From an uncultured Peptococcaceae bacterium (GTDB taxonomy: Bacteria > Bacillota > Dehalobacteriia > UBA4068): a stretch of 32,021 bases of DNA. The stretch covers positions 1 to 32,021 of the forward strand of contig CASEQE010000018.1 of NCBI GenBank assembly GCA_949289995.1, in the 5' to 3' direction. Of this stretch, positions 8,342-16,959 are shown piece after piece (the stretch's first letter is position 1; every line of letters starts with the position of its first letter). Below the pieces are notes generated by a model. It ran no database searches. It was not told where the DNA came from and was given only the letters and a program-made list of their open reading frames with translations. Position numbers and translations under genes: made by a program.

Positions 8342-9376
8342 ATGGATATTCGCATGTTTTATAAATTGGCTCAGGGGGAAGCCAATGAAGGCGAATCCTA
8401 TCTTACCACCGTAACCATGGGTAAATATAGCGGCAGCAAAGCTTTATGGCATGATGGCGGATTGCTTGCCGTGTATCCTGATGGCGCCGCTGATTTTTGG
8501 CAGACGCAGACGGTTCCCCAAAACGGCTATCATTTGGTTCGCTCCATGTACCAAGGGGAAGATACGGAAGTATTTTTTGAACCCTTGCGCGGCGGCGATA
8601 GCAAATTGATAATTTGCGGCGGCGGTCATGTGTCTTTACCGGTGGCGCAACTAGGAGCTATATTGGGCTTCGACGTTACGGTTATTGATGACCGCAGTTT
8701 TTTTGCAAATAATCAACGTTTCCCAAATGCACATGTTATGTGTATGTCTTTTGATCAAGCGCTACCGCAAATTCGCGGTAAAAATAATTATTATGTAATC
8801 GTTACTCGCGGCCATCAGTATGATATTGAGTGTTTGCGTGTTTTATTCAAACAGAGCAGCGCTTATATAGGCATGATCGGTAGCAAAAACCGGGTGAAAA
8901 CCGTGCGGCAAACTATGGCGGCGGAAGGGTATGATCAAGAAAAGATCGATGGTTTGCATTCTCCCATCGGTTTGCAAATTGGCGCCGAAACCCCAGAAGA
9001 GATCGCTGTGGCTATTATGGCGGAAATTATTCAGGTGCGCAGCGCCCGGGGCGGCGTTAGCGGCAGCGCTGCGGCGGAGCATGCATTGGCGCAACCGGCC
9101 CAGCAACGACAGGCTTTAGCAACTATTTTGCAACGACGAGGTTCCGCTCCTCGCGCCGCCGGTACGAAGATGATCGTGCAAGAGGATGGTTCTTGTATTG
9201 GTACCGTTGGCGGCGGTTGTGTGGAAAGCGGAGCGATTGAGAAAGCCAAAATGGTAATTGAACGAGGGATCTGTTGCAGATATACGGTGGATATCACCGG
9301 TTGTGAAGCTGTGGATGGAAATGAAGATATGCTGTGCGGCGGTATCGTTGATTTATTCATTGAACCGCTGCAGTAG
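8342..9376 (+). CDS. XdhC/CoxI-family molybdenum-enzyme maturation factor, permuted domain order
   Basis: XdhC proteins bind molybdenum cofactor, help install the sulfur ligand, and insert the cofactor into xanthine-dehydrogenase-type enzymes. In this 344-residue protein the Rossmann domain normally at the C-terminus comes first (LIICGGGHVSLPVAQLG at about 88-104, then DVTVIDDR and YIGMIGSKNRV). The CoxI/XdhC domain with GTVGGGCVESGAIEKA and its conserved cysteine follows at about 240-340. An N-terminal extension of about 85 residues is not recognised. I believe this order is known in clostridial maturation factors linked to aldehyde-oxidoreductase-like enzymes, but cannot confirm that here. 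A GGAGGG ribosome binding site precedes ATG 8342. The hydroxylase it would serve is not in the window. Confidence 0.85.
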   Translation: MDIRMFYKLAQGEANEGESYLTTVTMGKYSGSKALWHDGGLLAVYPDGAADFWQTQTVPQNGYHLVRSMYQGEDTEVFFEPLRGGDSKLIICGGGHVSLPVAQLGAILGFDVTVIDDRSFFANNQRFPNAHVMCMSFDQALPQIRGKNNYYVIVTRGHQYDIECLRVLFKQSSAYIGMIGSKNRVKTVRQTMAAEGYDQEKIDGLHSPIGLQIGAETPEEIAVAIMAEIIQVRSARGGVSGSAAAEHALAQPAQQRQALATILQRRGSAPRAAGTKMIVQEDGSCIGTVGGGCVESGAIEKAKMVIERGICCRYTVDITGCEAVDGNEDMLCGGIVDLFIEPLQ

Positions 9377-9402
9377 GAAAAAATGGATGGAAAGGATTGC
9401 CA

Positions 9403-12400
9403 ATGATGCCAAAGAACAAAAGATTTTCCTTATTGAGCCTATGTTTCGCCATATTGTTATTGTTGCTTTGCGTGACGCCTGTTTATGCCGCTTCCATTGG
9501 TAGCCGATTGTACGATTCTCAGTTGGCTTTGGCAGGTGAAGCCGAGCTGGCAAAAGGCGTATATTGGAGCTATGGATATAGCGATTATGTGGCGGAAAAT
9601 TATTTGCTGTACCAACCAGGCGGTTCGGTTCAAGCTATTGTTGGTTATGGTAATGATTTATATGGCGCAGCTAGCTTAAAAACGGCGGTAAATGTGCTGA
9701 CCGCCCAGGGATATTCCGTTTTAGCTGGTTTAAACGCCGATTTCTTTAATACGTCTACCGGCGTACCGATTGGCATGGTAATGTTCGATGGGGAAATACT
9801 CAGCTCCGAAAGCAATGGTTGGGAAACTATTGGTTTTAAACGCGACGGAACGGTAATCATTGGGCAGCCGGGCATTACCTATACATTAACAGGTAATTTT
9901 GGTTCTTTGAATATCAACAAAGTCAATAAAGAAATGGCCGAGAGTAGCGGCTTAATCTTATATACAAGCGATTATTCTACCAGCACCCAAACGTCTATTT
10001 CCACTTATAACGTAGCTATGGAAATTGAATCAGGAAAACTAAGCATCGGCGGACAATTGCAGGGAAGGGTTATCGCCGTCGGTAGCAGTTCTACCCCTTA
10101 TGCCATCGCTGAAGGTCAGGCTGTGTTATCCTTGGCGCAAAGTGGATCAGCCGCCACTATGGCATCTTTGCAAAATATTGCCGTGGGCGATGTGCTGACT
10201 GTATCGGTTAGCAATTCTTCCGCTTGGGCGGATGTGGTCTATGCTTGCGGCGGCAGCGAGCGGTTGTTGCGGAATGGCAGCAACGTGGCTGCCAGCAGTA
10301 GCGCCGCTCCCAGAACGGCTCTGGGCGTAAAAAGCGATGGCAGCGTTATTTTTTATACGGTGGATGGACGTCAAAGCGGTTTGTCGGCCGGCGCTACTCT
10401 AAGCGAAGTTGCCCAACGTTTATTGGAGTTGGGTTGCGTGGATGCGGTCAATTTGGATGGAGGCGGCTCCACCACGCTAGCGGCATTGTTGCCGGGGAAC
10501 GAATATGGACAACTGACGATTATTAACAGTCCTTCTGGCGGTTCTTTGCGTTCTTGCGGCGATTATATCTTTTTGGTTAATCAGGGGCAAGCAAACGGCG
10601 CTTTAAGCCATCTGCATATATATCCTTACGATATGCTTGTTTTGGCGGGGAGTTCTATAGCTGTGGAGATAAAAGGTAGCGATGCTAATTATTATCCGGT
10701 AAATTTACCTGGGGAACCGCTACTAGATATTAGCGCCGGTGTGGGCACATGGTCGGAAGGACGGTTTATAGCCGGTGATTCGGCGGCCAGCGGTCAGATT
10801 AGCGCTAGTTTGGCTGGAGCTAGCGGTACAACGACGGTGACAGTGGTGAACGAGCCGGATAAAATAGCGATTTATAAGGAAAGCGATTTAAGTTCCGCTT
10901 TAACCGCTTTGGCCGTCAACGGTAGCGATAGCGTTTCTTTAACGGCAAAAGCCAAATATCAAGGTCAAACTTTACAATCCAGTGATGATGCGTTTCTTTG
11001 GCAGGTCAGCGGTGGAATCGGTACGATTGATCAAAATGGTTTGTTTACTCCGTCTCCCTATGGCGGCGTAGGTTCGATCACCGTTAGTTACGGCGTAAAA
11101 AGCGTTACCATCAGCGTGACGGTGGCCGCCAGCGCAACGATTACTGACGAAAATTTGCAGTTATTGGATGGCTTTGAAGGATCAAATGCTTTTACCGCCG
11201 GGAGTGGGATGACGCCAAGGGCCAATGAAAACAAAGCATATGTGAAATACGGCGCCCAGTCTTTGGCTTTGGATTATATATTCGGCGCCAATAGCACTGG
11301 CGGCGAAACCGTGGCTGTCGTTAGCGCCCCGACAAAATATTCTTTATCTGGTGGCGGCGGTTATCTGAATTTTTGGCTATATGGCGATAAAAGCGCCAAT
11401 CAACTAACCGTCAGCTTTGCTACTGCCGCTGGTACGGTGGAAAGCGTGGCGGCAATTCTCAATTCCCAAGGCTGGCAAACCGTTTCCGTGCCAATTCCCA
11501 GCGGTAGCTATGGCGTGACAGCTTTTAGTATCCGTGGGGAAGGGCAGGGAACGATATATATTGACCAATTGATGTATAGCGCCGTCTCCGCTATGGATAA
11601 AAAGGGTCCGGAAATTACCATTAGCGGTTTTAGCGGCGGTCAATTAACGGCAACGATTCATGATGATAGCAATATCGCCCTGCAAACCAATAATATTAAG
11701 GTCACCCTAGATGGAAAAACGCAAACGTTTAATTTCCAACCTCAAACTGGTGCTTTAACGGCAAATATTACCATTGCGGATGCTTATGCGCATATCATTA
11801 GCATACAAGCTGCCGATACCAGCGGCAATTTAACTAAGGTTTCTCATTATGTTGCTGCGGATAGTGATGCGGATGATATTTTTATTGATATTGCCGGGCA
11901 TTGGGCGCAACCATATACAGAGTATTTATATCGTCAAGGTATTATTAGCGGTATAGAAAGCGCGGCAGGTTTGACCTATCAAGCGGACATGCCGCTAACC
12001 CGGGCGCAATTTGCCGTGATTGTGGCCAATTGGCAGGGCATCGATGGGTCGGCCTATGCGGATGTAGATTTGCCATTTACGGATAATGCTTCCATTCCCA
12101 GTTGGGCTTTAAATCAGGTTAAAGCCATGTATACTTTAGGTGTGATTAGCGGTTATGGCAGTGGAGATAGTTTGAGATTTAGTCCCAGTAGCAATATTAC
12201 CCGCGCCGAGGCGACAACGATGATTGGCCGTATTCAAGAACGCGGCTTTGCGGAAGCGGAATTGACGTTTAGCGATTCTGCAAGCGTGGCGGATTGGGCG
12301 CTGCCTTTTGTGCAAACTTTAACGGCACAAGGGGTGATTAGCGGCTATAACAATCAGTTTATGCCTAATCAAAGCATAACGAGAGGCGAAATCGCTAAAA

Positions 12401-12420
12401 TAATTTATTCTTTAATGTAA
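9403..12420 (+). CDS. Secreted phosphodiester glycosidase (NAGPA domain) with Ig-like, CBM-like and three SLH domains
   Basis: This is a 1005-residue exported, cell-surface protein. A signal peptide (KNKRFSLL, then a long Leu/Ile core, ending VYA|AS) is followed by a NAGPA domain (about 55-395), the fold of N-acetylglucosamine-1-phosphodiester alpha-N-acetylglucosaminidase, with its hallmark DGGGSTT near residue 350. Next come an Ig-like region (about 400-580), a beta-rich carbohydrate-binding-like region (about 588-730), a short beta domain and three SLH repeats (about 825-1005) with motifs such as PLTRAQFAVIVANW and SITRGEIAKIIYSL. SLH domains bind pyruvylated secondary cell-wall polymer, and the next gene encodes the pyruvyl transferase. 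The substrate is probably a cell-wall glycan phosphodiester. ATG 9403 is chosen for the AAAGGA six bases upstream. Confidence 0.9.
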   Translation: MMPKNKRFSLLSLCFAILLLLLCVTPVYAASIGSRLYDSQLALAGEAELAKGVYWSYGYSDYVAENYLLYQPGGSVQAIVGYGNDLYGAASLKTAVNVLTAQGYSVLAGLNADFFNTSTGVPIGMVMFDGEILSSESNGWETIGFKRDGTVIIGQPGITYTLTGNFGSLNINKVNKEMAESSGLILYTSDYSTSTQTSISTYNVAMEIESGKLSIGGQLQGRVIAVGSSSTPYAIAEGQAVLSLAQSGSAATMASLQNIAVGDVLTVSVSNSSAWADVVYACGGSERLLRNGSNVAASSSAAPRTALGVKSDGSVIFYTVDGRQSGLSAGATLSEVAQRLLELGCVDAVNLDGGGSTTLAALLPGNEYGQLTIINSPSGGSLRSCGDYIFLVNQGQANGALSHLHIYPYDMLVLAGSSIAVEIKGSDANYYPVNLPGEPLLDISAGVGTWSEGRFIAGDSAASGQISASLAGASGTTTVTVVNEPDKIAIYKESDLSSALTALAVNGSDSVSLTAKAKYQGQTLQSSDDAFLWQVSGGIGTIDQNGLFTPSPYGGVGSITVSYGVKSVTISVTVAASATITDENLQLLDGFEGSNAFTAGSGMTPRANENKAYVKYGAQSLALDYIFGANSTGGETVAVVSAPTKYSLSGGGGYLNFWLYGDKSANQLTVSFATAAGTVESVAAILNSQGWQTVSVPIPSGSYGVTAFSIRGEGQGTIYIDQLMYSAVSAMDKKGPEITISGFSGGQLTATIHDDSNIALQTNNIKVTLDGKTQTFNFQPQTGALTANITIADAYAHIISIQAADTSGNLTKVSHYVAADSDADDIFIDIAGHWAQPYTEYLYRQGIISGIESAAGLTYQADMPLTRAQFAVIVANWQGIDGSAYADVDLPFTDNASIPSWALNQVKAMYTLGVISGYGSGDSLRFSPSSNITRAEATTMIGRIQERGFAEAELTFSDSASVADWALPFVQTLTAQGVISGYNNQFMPNQSITRGEIAKIIYSLM

Positions 12421-12432
12421 AAGGTGAATTGA

Positions 12433-14619
12433 ATGAGAATTATGCATTTTGCCGGCGGCGGCGACATCGGCGGTGCGAAAACCCATATCTTATCTTTAGG
12501 CAAACAATTGGCGTTGGATAACGATTATTTATTGGTGAGTTTTCGTAAGGGGCCTTTTGCCGCAGAAGCTAGGGCTATGGGGCTACAGGTTCTGGAAGTG
12601 GAAAAAAGCTGGAACGTATGGGAATGTTTGCAAAAAGCCCTTAATGCCACGGATCAGTTTAAACCGGACGTAATTCATTGCCATGGGGCAAAAGCGAATA
12701 TGATGGCGGTCATGGTAAAAAAATTGCGTCATATCCCAATTATTACCACCGTACATTCCGATCCTAAACTAGATTATATGGGAGCGCCATTAAAGCAATA
12801 TACCTTCGGTTTAATCAATGCTTGGGCTTTAAGGCGTATGGATTATTTTATGGCCGTCGCCGGTAAAATGGAGCAGAACCTAATTGAGCGGGGCTTTGAT
12901 CCGCAACGAATTTTTACGATTTATAATGGTTTGGATTTTTCGCAGGCCAATCCATCGCCCAAACCCATTAAAAACGACGGCGAAATTGTGGTAGGTATTG
13001 CCGCTAGATTGACGCCGATCAAAAATATCCCTACGCTGTTAAAAGCTTTTGCTTTGGCATATGAGAAAAATCCGCGCCTACGCTTAAAAATAGCGGGTAG
13101 TGGCGAAGACGAAGAAGCCTTAAAAAACTTGGCGAAACAGTTGAAAATTGCTGATCGGGTCGAATTCGTGGGCTGGGTTACCGATATGCGGGGATTCTTT
13201 TCCCAGGTGGATATCAACGTTTTATCTTCTTTTTCCGAAACTTTTCCCTATTCTTTGCTGGAGGGCGCCTTTGAACATTGCGCCGCTATCGCCAGCAACG
13301 TAGGGGGGATGCCCTATTTGATCGAACATGGTAAAACCGGCTATTTATTTCAGCCGGAGGATTATCAAACTTTTGGACGCTATATCTATGAGTTATCCGT
13401 TGATGACAACAAACGGACAACTTTAGCGGAAGCGTTGTTTCATGTGGCGCAAAGTCAGTTTTCTCTGGATAAAATGCGGCAAGATCAATTGGCTGTGTAT
13501 GAGACCATTTGCCATCTCAGCCGCAAGCATGGACGCTATGGCGCCGTGATTTGCGGCGCCTATGGTCGAGGAAATGCCGGCGATGAAGCGATTCTTCAGG
13601 CAATCGTATCTCAATTGCGGCAAATAGACCGGCAAATGCCGCTAACGGTTATGAGCAGAAACAAAGGCCAAACCAGAATGAGCTACCGAACCAACGCTAT
13701 TTATATTTTCAATATTCCGGCGTTTATCCATCAATTGCGGCATGCGAAAATATTTATTAACGGCGGCGGTAGTTTAATCCAGGATGTTACCTCTAGCCGC
13801 TCTTTGTTCTTTTATTTGTTCACGCTGAAAATGGCGAAAATGTGCGGTTGCCGGGTGATCATGTATGGTTGCGGTATTGGACCAATTCAACGCAATATGA
13901 ATAAACGTATCGTTTCTTCGGTATTAAACGATACGGCGGAAACGATTACCCTGCGAGATAGCTATTCTTTGCAAACATTAGAACAAATGCATGTGACCAA
14001 ACCAAAGATTATGGTTTCCGCTGATCCTACGGTCAATATTGCTAAAGCTGACGATCAGGATCTGGCAAAAGCTTTAGCATTAGAAAACATTCCTCCAGAG
14101 CAGGCAAAAATATGTTTTTGCTTACGCAATTGGGATTCCTTTGACCAATATCAGGAAATTGCCGTTGCTGCAGAATATGCGTATAATCAATATGGCTTAT
14201 TACCGGTATTTTTGCCTTTTGAACCGCCAAAAGATATTGAGGCAGCTGCCAAAGTGATTCGGCATTTGCATTGTTCATATATTTCTTGCACAAAAAGATA
14301 TAGAGTGGAGGATTTAATTGCCATTTTGGGTTCCATGGAAGCGGTGGTAGCTATGCGTTTGCATGCGTTAATTTTAGCAACCTGCGGACATACGCCTGTT
14401 GTCGGTATTTCCTATGATGTAAAAGTAGAAAGCTTTATAAAAGATATTGGCTCTTCTGCATGTATTGATTTGCACAACCTTACCGCCTCCAAACTATGCC
14501 TACAGATCGATCGTATCTTAGCTGGCGGAAGAGAGCAAGCGAAAGCGGCGGCCGATGCGTTACGCGCAAAAGAAACCATTAATATCGAGGCGGTACGAAG
14601 TTTATTGTCGGAAGATTAA
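12433..14619 (+). CDS. csaB: GT4 glycosyltransferase-CsaB polysaccharide pyruvyl transferase fusion
   Basis: This is a 728-residue two-domain enzyme. Residues 1 to about 360 form a GT4/GT-B glycosyltransferase: AGGGDIGGAKTHILSLG at the start, IAARLTPIKNIPTLLKAF, and the sugar-nucleotide region SFSETFPYSLLEGA. Residues about 368-728 form a CsaB-type pyruvyl transferase: GAYGRGNAGDEAILQAI, FINGGGSLIQD, and the RLHALILA segment. CsaB adds ketal pyruvate to the secondary cell-wall polymer that SLH domains recognise. Lying 12 bases after an SLH protein, it probably both extends and pyruvylates that polymer. AAAGGTG precedes ATG 12433, and the domain boundary shows no internal stop. I recall GT-CsaB fusions in other SLH-bearing Bacillota, but cannot say how common they are. 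Confidence 0.92.
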   Translation: MRIMHFAGGGDIGGAKTHILSLGKQLALDNDYLLVSFRKGPFAAEARAMGLQVLEVEKSWNVWECLQKALNATDQFKPDVIHCHGAKANMMAVMVKKLRHIPIITTVHSDPKLDYMGAPLKQYTFGLINAWALRRMDYFMAVAGKMEQNLIERGFDPQRIFTIYNGLDFSQANPSPKPIKNDGEIVVGIAARLTPIKNIPTLLKAFALAYEKNPRLRLKIAGSGEDEEALKNLAKQLKIADRVEFVGWVTDMRGFFSQVDINVLSSFSETFPYSLLEGAFEHCAAIASNVGGMPYLIEHGKTGYLFQPEDYQTFGRYIYELSVDDNKRTTLAEALFHVAQSQFSLDKMRQDQLAVYETICHLSRKHGRYGAVICGAYGRGNAGDEAILQAIVSQLRQIDRQMPLTVMSRNKGQTRMSYRTNAIYIFNIPAFIHQLRHAKIFINGGGSLIQDVTSSRSLFFYLFTLKMAKMCGCRVIMYGCGIGPIQRNMNKRIVSSVLNDTAETITLRDSYSLQTLEQMHVTKPKIMVSADPTVNIAKADDQDLAKALALENIPPEQAKICFCLRNWDSFDQYQEIAVAAEYAYNQYGLLPVFLPFEPPKDIEAAAKVIRHLHCSYISCTKRYRVEDLIAILGSMEAVVAMRLHALILATCGHTPVVGISYDVKVESFIKDIGSSACIDLHNLTASKLCLQIDRILAGGREQAKAAADALRAKETINIEAVRSLLSED

Positions 14620-14628
14620 GGAGAACTT

Positions 14629-15969
14629 ATGGAAACTGGGCAAATCGTTCGCACAACCGTAAATGGCGTTACCAGCCAAGGACATGGGGTGGCGCGATAT
14701 CATGGCATGGCAATATTTATTGACGGCGCTTTGCCCGGCGATGTAGTAGATGCGGAAATTGTCTTCGTGAGTAAAAAATACGCGCAAGGTAAAATTGCAA
14801 ACATAGTCGTTGCTTCGCCGCAACGGCAAGAAGCGCCTTGTCCTTATTTTGCAGCATGCGGCGGCTGTATATGGCAAAACGCACAGTATGCAGCGCAATT
14901 AGAGTATAAACGGCAAATTGTTGAAGATGCGATGCGGAGAATTGCCCATATTTCCATTGACGTTTTGCCAGTAATTCCTTCTCCCCAGGTTTTTGCGTAT
15001 CGCAATCGAATGACATGGCATTGGACGTCTACTGAGGCGCAGTCTTACCTTTCTTTGTATGCAGCTAGCAGTCATAATTTTGGCGGCGGCATTTCTTGTA
15101 TGTTGGCGGAAGAATCGGTACGAACAACCGCCGCAGCACTGGAAAAAATCATCTTGCAATATACTCGCGATTTTTGCAATTTGAAGCATTTAACCATTCG
15201 CAGCAATCGTCAGGGGCAAACGATAGCGATTTTTACAGCTTCCGGATCTTTACCTTGTTTGTCCCATATAGCGCCTGGAATGTTGCAAGAATGCCCGCAG
15301 CTAACGGCCGTATGGTTAAACGATGGCCCAACAGTATCGGGTATCTATGGGCGCGATTGGCGTTTAATGGCTGGCATTCCTGATTTTTATGAGTATTTTG
15401 CTTCCTGGAAATTTCAAATTCCACCAGGCGCTTTTTTGCAAGTCAATTCGGCCCAAGCTCATAATATGTTACAATTGATTGCCGATTGGGCTTCGTTGCA
15501 AGGTAATGAAACGATATGGGATGTTTATGGCGGCGTAGGCTTAATTGGCATAAGTTTGGCTACCGCCGCCTGCCGTGTGATCGGCGTAGAAAGCTATGAA
15601 CCTGCTGCAAAACAGGCTACAGCAAATGCTGCATTAAATGGTTTGGATAACTGTTATTTTTACGCAGGAAAAGCGGAAAAACTATGTCAACGTTTAAACC
15701 AAAGCCAAGATTGCCGGCCGCAACTAGTGATTGTGGATCCACCAAGAAGCGGTTGCGATCCAAAAGTAATACACGCTTTATGCGAAAGCGGCGCGAAAAG
15801 AATAATTTATGTATCCTGTAATCCGGCAACCTTAGCCAGAGATTTACAAGTTTTTACCGCACAAGGCTATAAGATTCCTCGACTACAACCGCTGGATATG
15901 TTTCCTCAGACTGGCCATGTGGAGACGGTAGTACTTTTGTCCAAACGCAATACCAAGCAGCATATCTAG
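14629..15969 (+). CDS. rlmD: 23S rRNA (uracil-C5)-methyltransferase, RlmD/RlmCD (RumA) family
   Basis: This enzyme methylates a uracil at C5 in 23S rRNA using S-adenosylmethionine. The 446 residues contain an N-terminal TRAM RNA-binding domain (about 1-58), the iron-sulfur cysteines CPYFAACGGC (C-x5-C-x2-C, near 69-78), the SAM-binding VYGGVGLIGISLA near 300, VDPPRSGCDPKV, and the catalytic SCNPATLARDL near 395. AAGGAG lies eight bases before ATG 14629, nine bases after csaB. The coding frame ends in TAG 15967 after LLSKRNTKQHI. A recognisable but decayed C-terminal extension follows at once in another frame, so this protein may be a nonsense-shortened form of a longer version or the product of 3'-end recombination. 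The catalytic part appears intact. Confidence 0.93.
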   Translation: METGQIVRTTVNGVTSQGHGVARYHGMAIFIDGALPGDVVDAEIVFVSKKYAQGKIANIVVASPQRQEAPCPYFAACGGCIWQNAQYAAQLEYKRQIVEDAMRRIAHISIDVLPVIPSPQVFAYRNRMTWHWTSTEAQSYLSLYAASSHNFGGGISCMLAEESVRTTAAALEKIILQYTRDFCNLKHLTIRSNRQGQTIAIFTASGSLPCLSHIAPGMLQECPQLTAVWLNDGPTVSGIYGRDWRLMAGIPDFYEYFASWKFQIPPGAFLQVNSAQAHNMLQLIADWASLQGNETIWDVYGGVGLIGISLATAACRVIGVESYEPAAKQATANAALNGLDNCYFYAGKAEKLCQRLNQSQDCRPQLVIVDPPRSGCDPKVIHALCESGAKRIIYVSCNPATLARDLQVFTAQGYKIPRLQPLDMFPQTGHVETVVLLSKRNTKQHI

Positions 15970-16226
15970 GCGGAGTTGAATTGGACGAGCTGGATTTGAC
16001 TGCGGCGGAGAGCAAAGCCACCTATGAGGAAATCAAAGCGTATGTGCTGGAGCATACCGGGCTGAAAATCAGCTATTTTTATATCTCCCAAGTCAAATAG
16101 ATGTATGGCATTATTGAGCGTGAGAACTATTACAAGCCAAAATCCGAAAATTTCAAGCAGCCGAAATGCCCGCCGGAAAAAGACGCAGCCATTACGGAGG
16201 CATTAAGGTTTTTTGGAATGGTATAA
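15970..16226 (+). pseudogene. Decayed C-terminal extension of an RlmD-type methyltransferase
   Basis: From 15975 the frame two bases ahead of rlmD reads VELDELDLTAAESKATYEEI, continues to SQVK, meets TAG at 16098-16100, and then reads MYGIIERENYYKP ... KCPPEKDAAITEALRFFGMV up to TAA 16224. I recognise this as the C-terminal appendage on RumA/RlmD-like methyltransferases of many gut Clostridia, where the join reads LLSK...QHI-E-VEL. Here the Glu position after QHI is TAG, a frameshift follows, and a second TAG stands where a Lys/Arg/Gln-type residue is usual. No start codon or RBS precedes it. Either rlmD lost its own tail or a foreign 3' end was recombined into it. Confidence 0.7.
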
Positions 16227-16254
16227 GTAAAAATGCCAATAGGGAGAAAACAAT

Positions 16255-16758
16255 ATGATAACGATACGAAAACTACAACCTGCTGATGATCGCTGGGCTG
16301 TTGGCAGAATATATGAGGTTAGCTGGAAATACACATATAAAGAATTACTTCCGCAAGAATACCTCGATAATCTGTCCGCAGAGCAATGGGCAAATAGGCT
16401 TGATATGTCCAACCGATATTCCTTGATTGCCGAACTTGACGGAAAGATGACTGGCACAGCAAGTTACGGTGAGTCACGAGATGTCGAATATGCAGGACAA
16501 GGTGAAATATATTCCATTTATCTTCTGCCCCGATATACGGGCAAGAGCTACGGTAAGCAGCTTATAAGCGCTGTAATTGAGCAACTGCATGTTTTGGGTT
16601 ACAAAACTATTTTCCTTTGGGTACTTGAGGATAACTTTGGAGCGAGAGAATTTTATGAAAAAGTAGGATTTGCTTGCAGTGGTAAAAGCAAAAAAGCCGA
16701 AATAGGTGGAAAAACAGTTACGGAAGTGCAATACATAATTGCATCTGATTGCGAATAA
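16255..16758 (+). CDS. GNAT-family N-acetyltransferase
   Basis: This 167-residue single-domain acetyltransferase shows the GNAT order: beta-1 ITIRKLQPADD, the central strand EIYSIYLLPRYTGKSYGKQL with the acetyl-CoA loop (RYTGKSYG in place of the usual Q/RxxGxG/A), and FLWVLEDNFGAREFYEKVGF as motif B. The acetyl acceptor cannot be told. AGGGAG lies before ATG 16255. Codon use is more A-rich than in the rlmD operon and it lies in a stretch of gene remnants, so recent transfer is plausible. No partner gene, such as an antitoxin, is adjacent. Confidence 0.88.
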   Translation: MITIRKLQPADDRWAVGRIYEVSWKYTYKELLPQEYLDNLSAEQWANRLDMSNRYSLIAELDGKMTGTASYGESRDVEYAGQGEIYSIYLLPRYTGKSYGKQLISAVIEQLHVLGYKTIFLWVLEDNFGAREFYEKVGFACSGKSKKAEIGGKTVTEVQYIIASDCE

Positions 16759-16843
16759 TTGAAACATTATCTTCTGTTTTTGTGTATTTTTCTTTGCATC
16801 TGCATCTACAAATAATGATTTAAAGACTAAAATTAACAGTGTG

Positions 16844-16900
16844 GCAAAAGTCCAACATATTTCATCCTCGTTACTAGGATAAAATATGTTGGACTTTTGC
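16844..16900. repeat. Long near-perfect 24-bp inverted repeat (hairpin)
   Basis: Arms 16844-16867 and 16877-16900 match at 23 of 24 positions around a 9-base loop TCGTTACTA; the arm begins GCAAAAGTCCAACATATTT. It lies 86 bases after the GNAT stop. No U-tract follows on either strand, so it is not a textbook terminator. It might be a processed hairpin, a small transposable remnant or an atypical terminator. Confidence 0.7.
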
Positions 16901-16959
16901 ATTCTAGGAGATTATGAAATATGCAAGCCATTTCTAGCTTGTAATATACTTAAGCGATA

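Noticed and set aside
9031..9360. Minus-strand ORF over the XdhC-family gene
   Set aside because: It is the shadow of a GC-rich coding region, with no RBS.
6137..9376. Selenocysteine-encoding TGA in the selenium-linked genes
   Set aside because: All three accessory genes are full length without in-frame TGA codons, and no SECIS-like hairpin was seen.
16098..16100. In-frame TAG inside a conserved domain, possibly recoded (pyrrolysine)
   Set aside because: The same fragment also has a TAG at its junction with rlmD, a frameshift and no start codon, so simple decay explains it better.
16474..16902. 142-codon minus-strand ORF over the GNAT gene
   Set aside because: It runs antisense through the acetyltransferase motifs and across the 24-bp hairpin.
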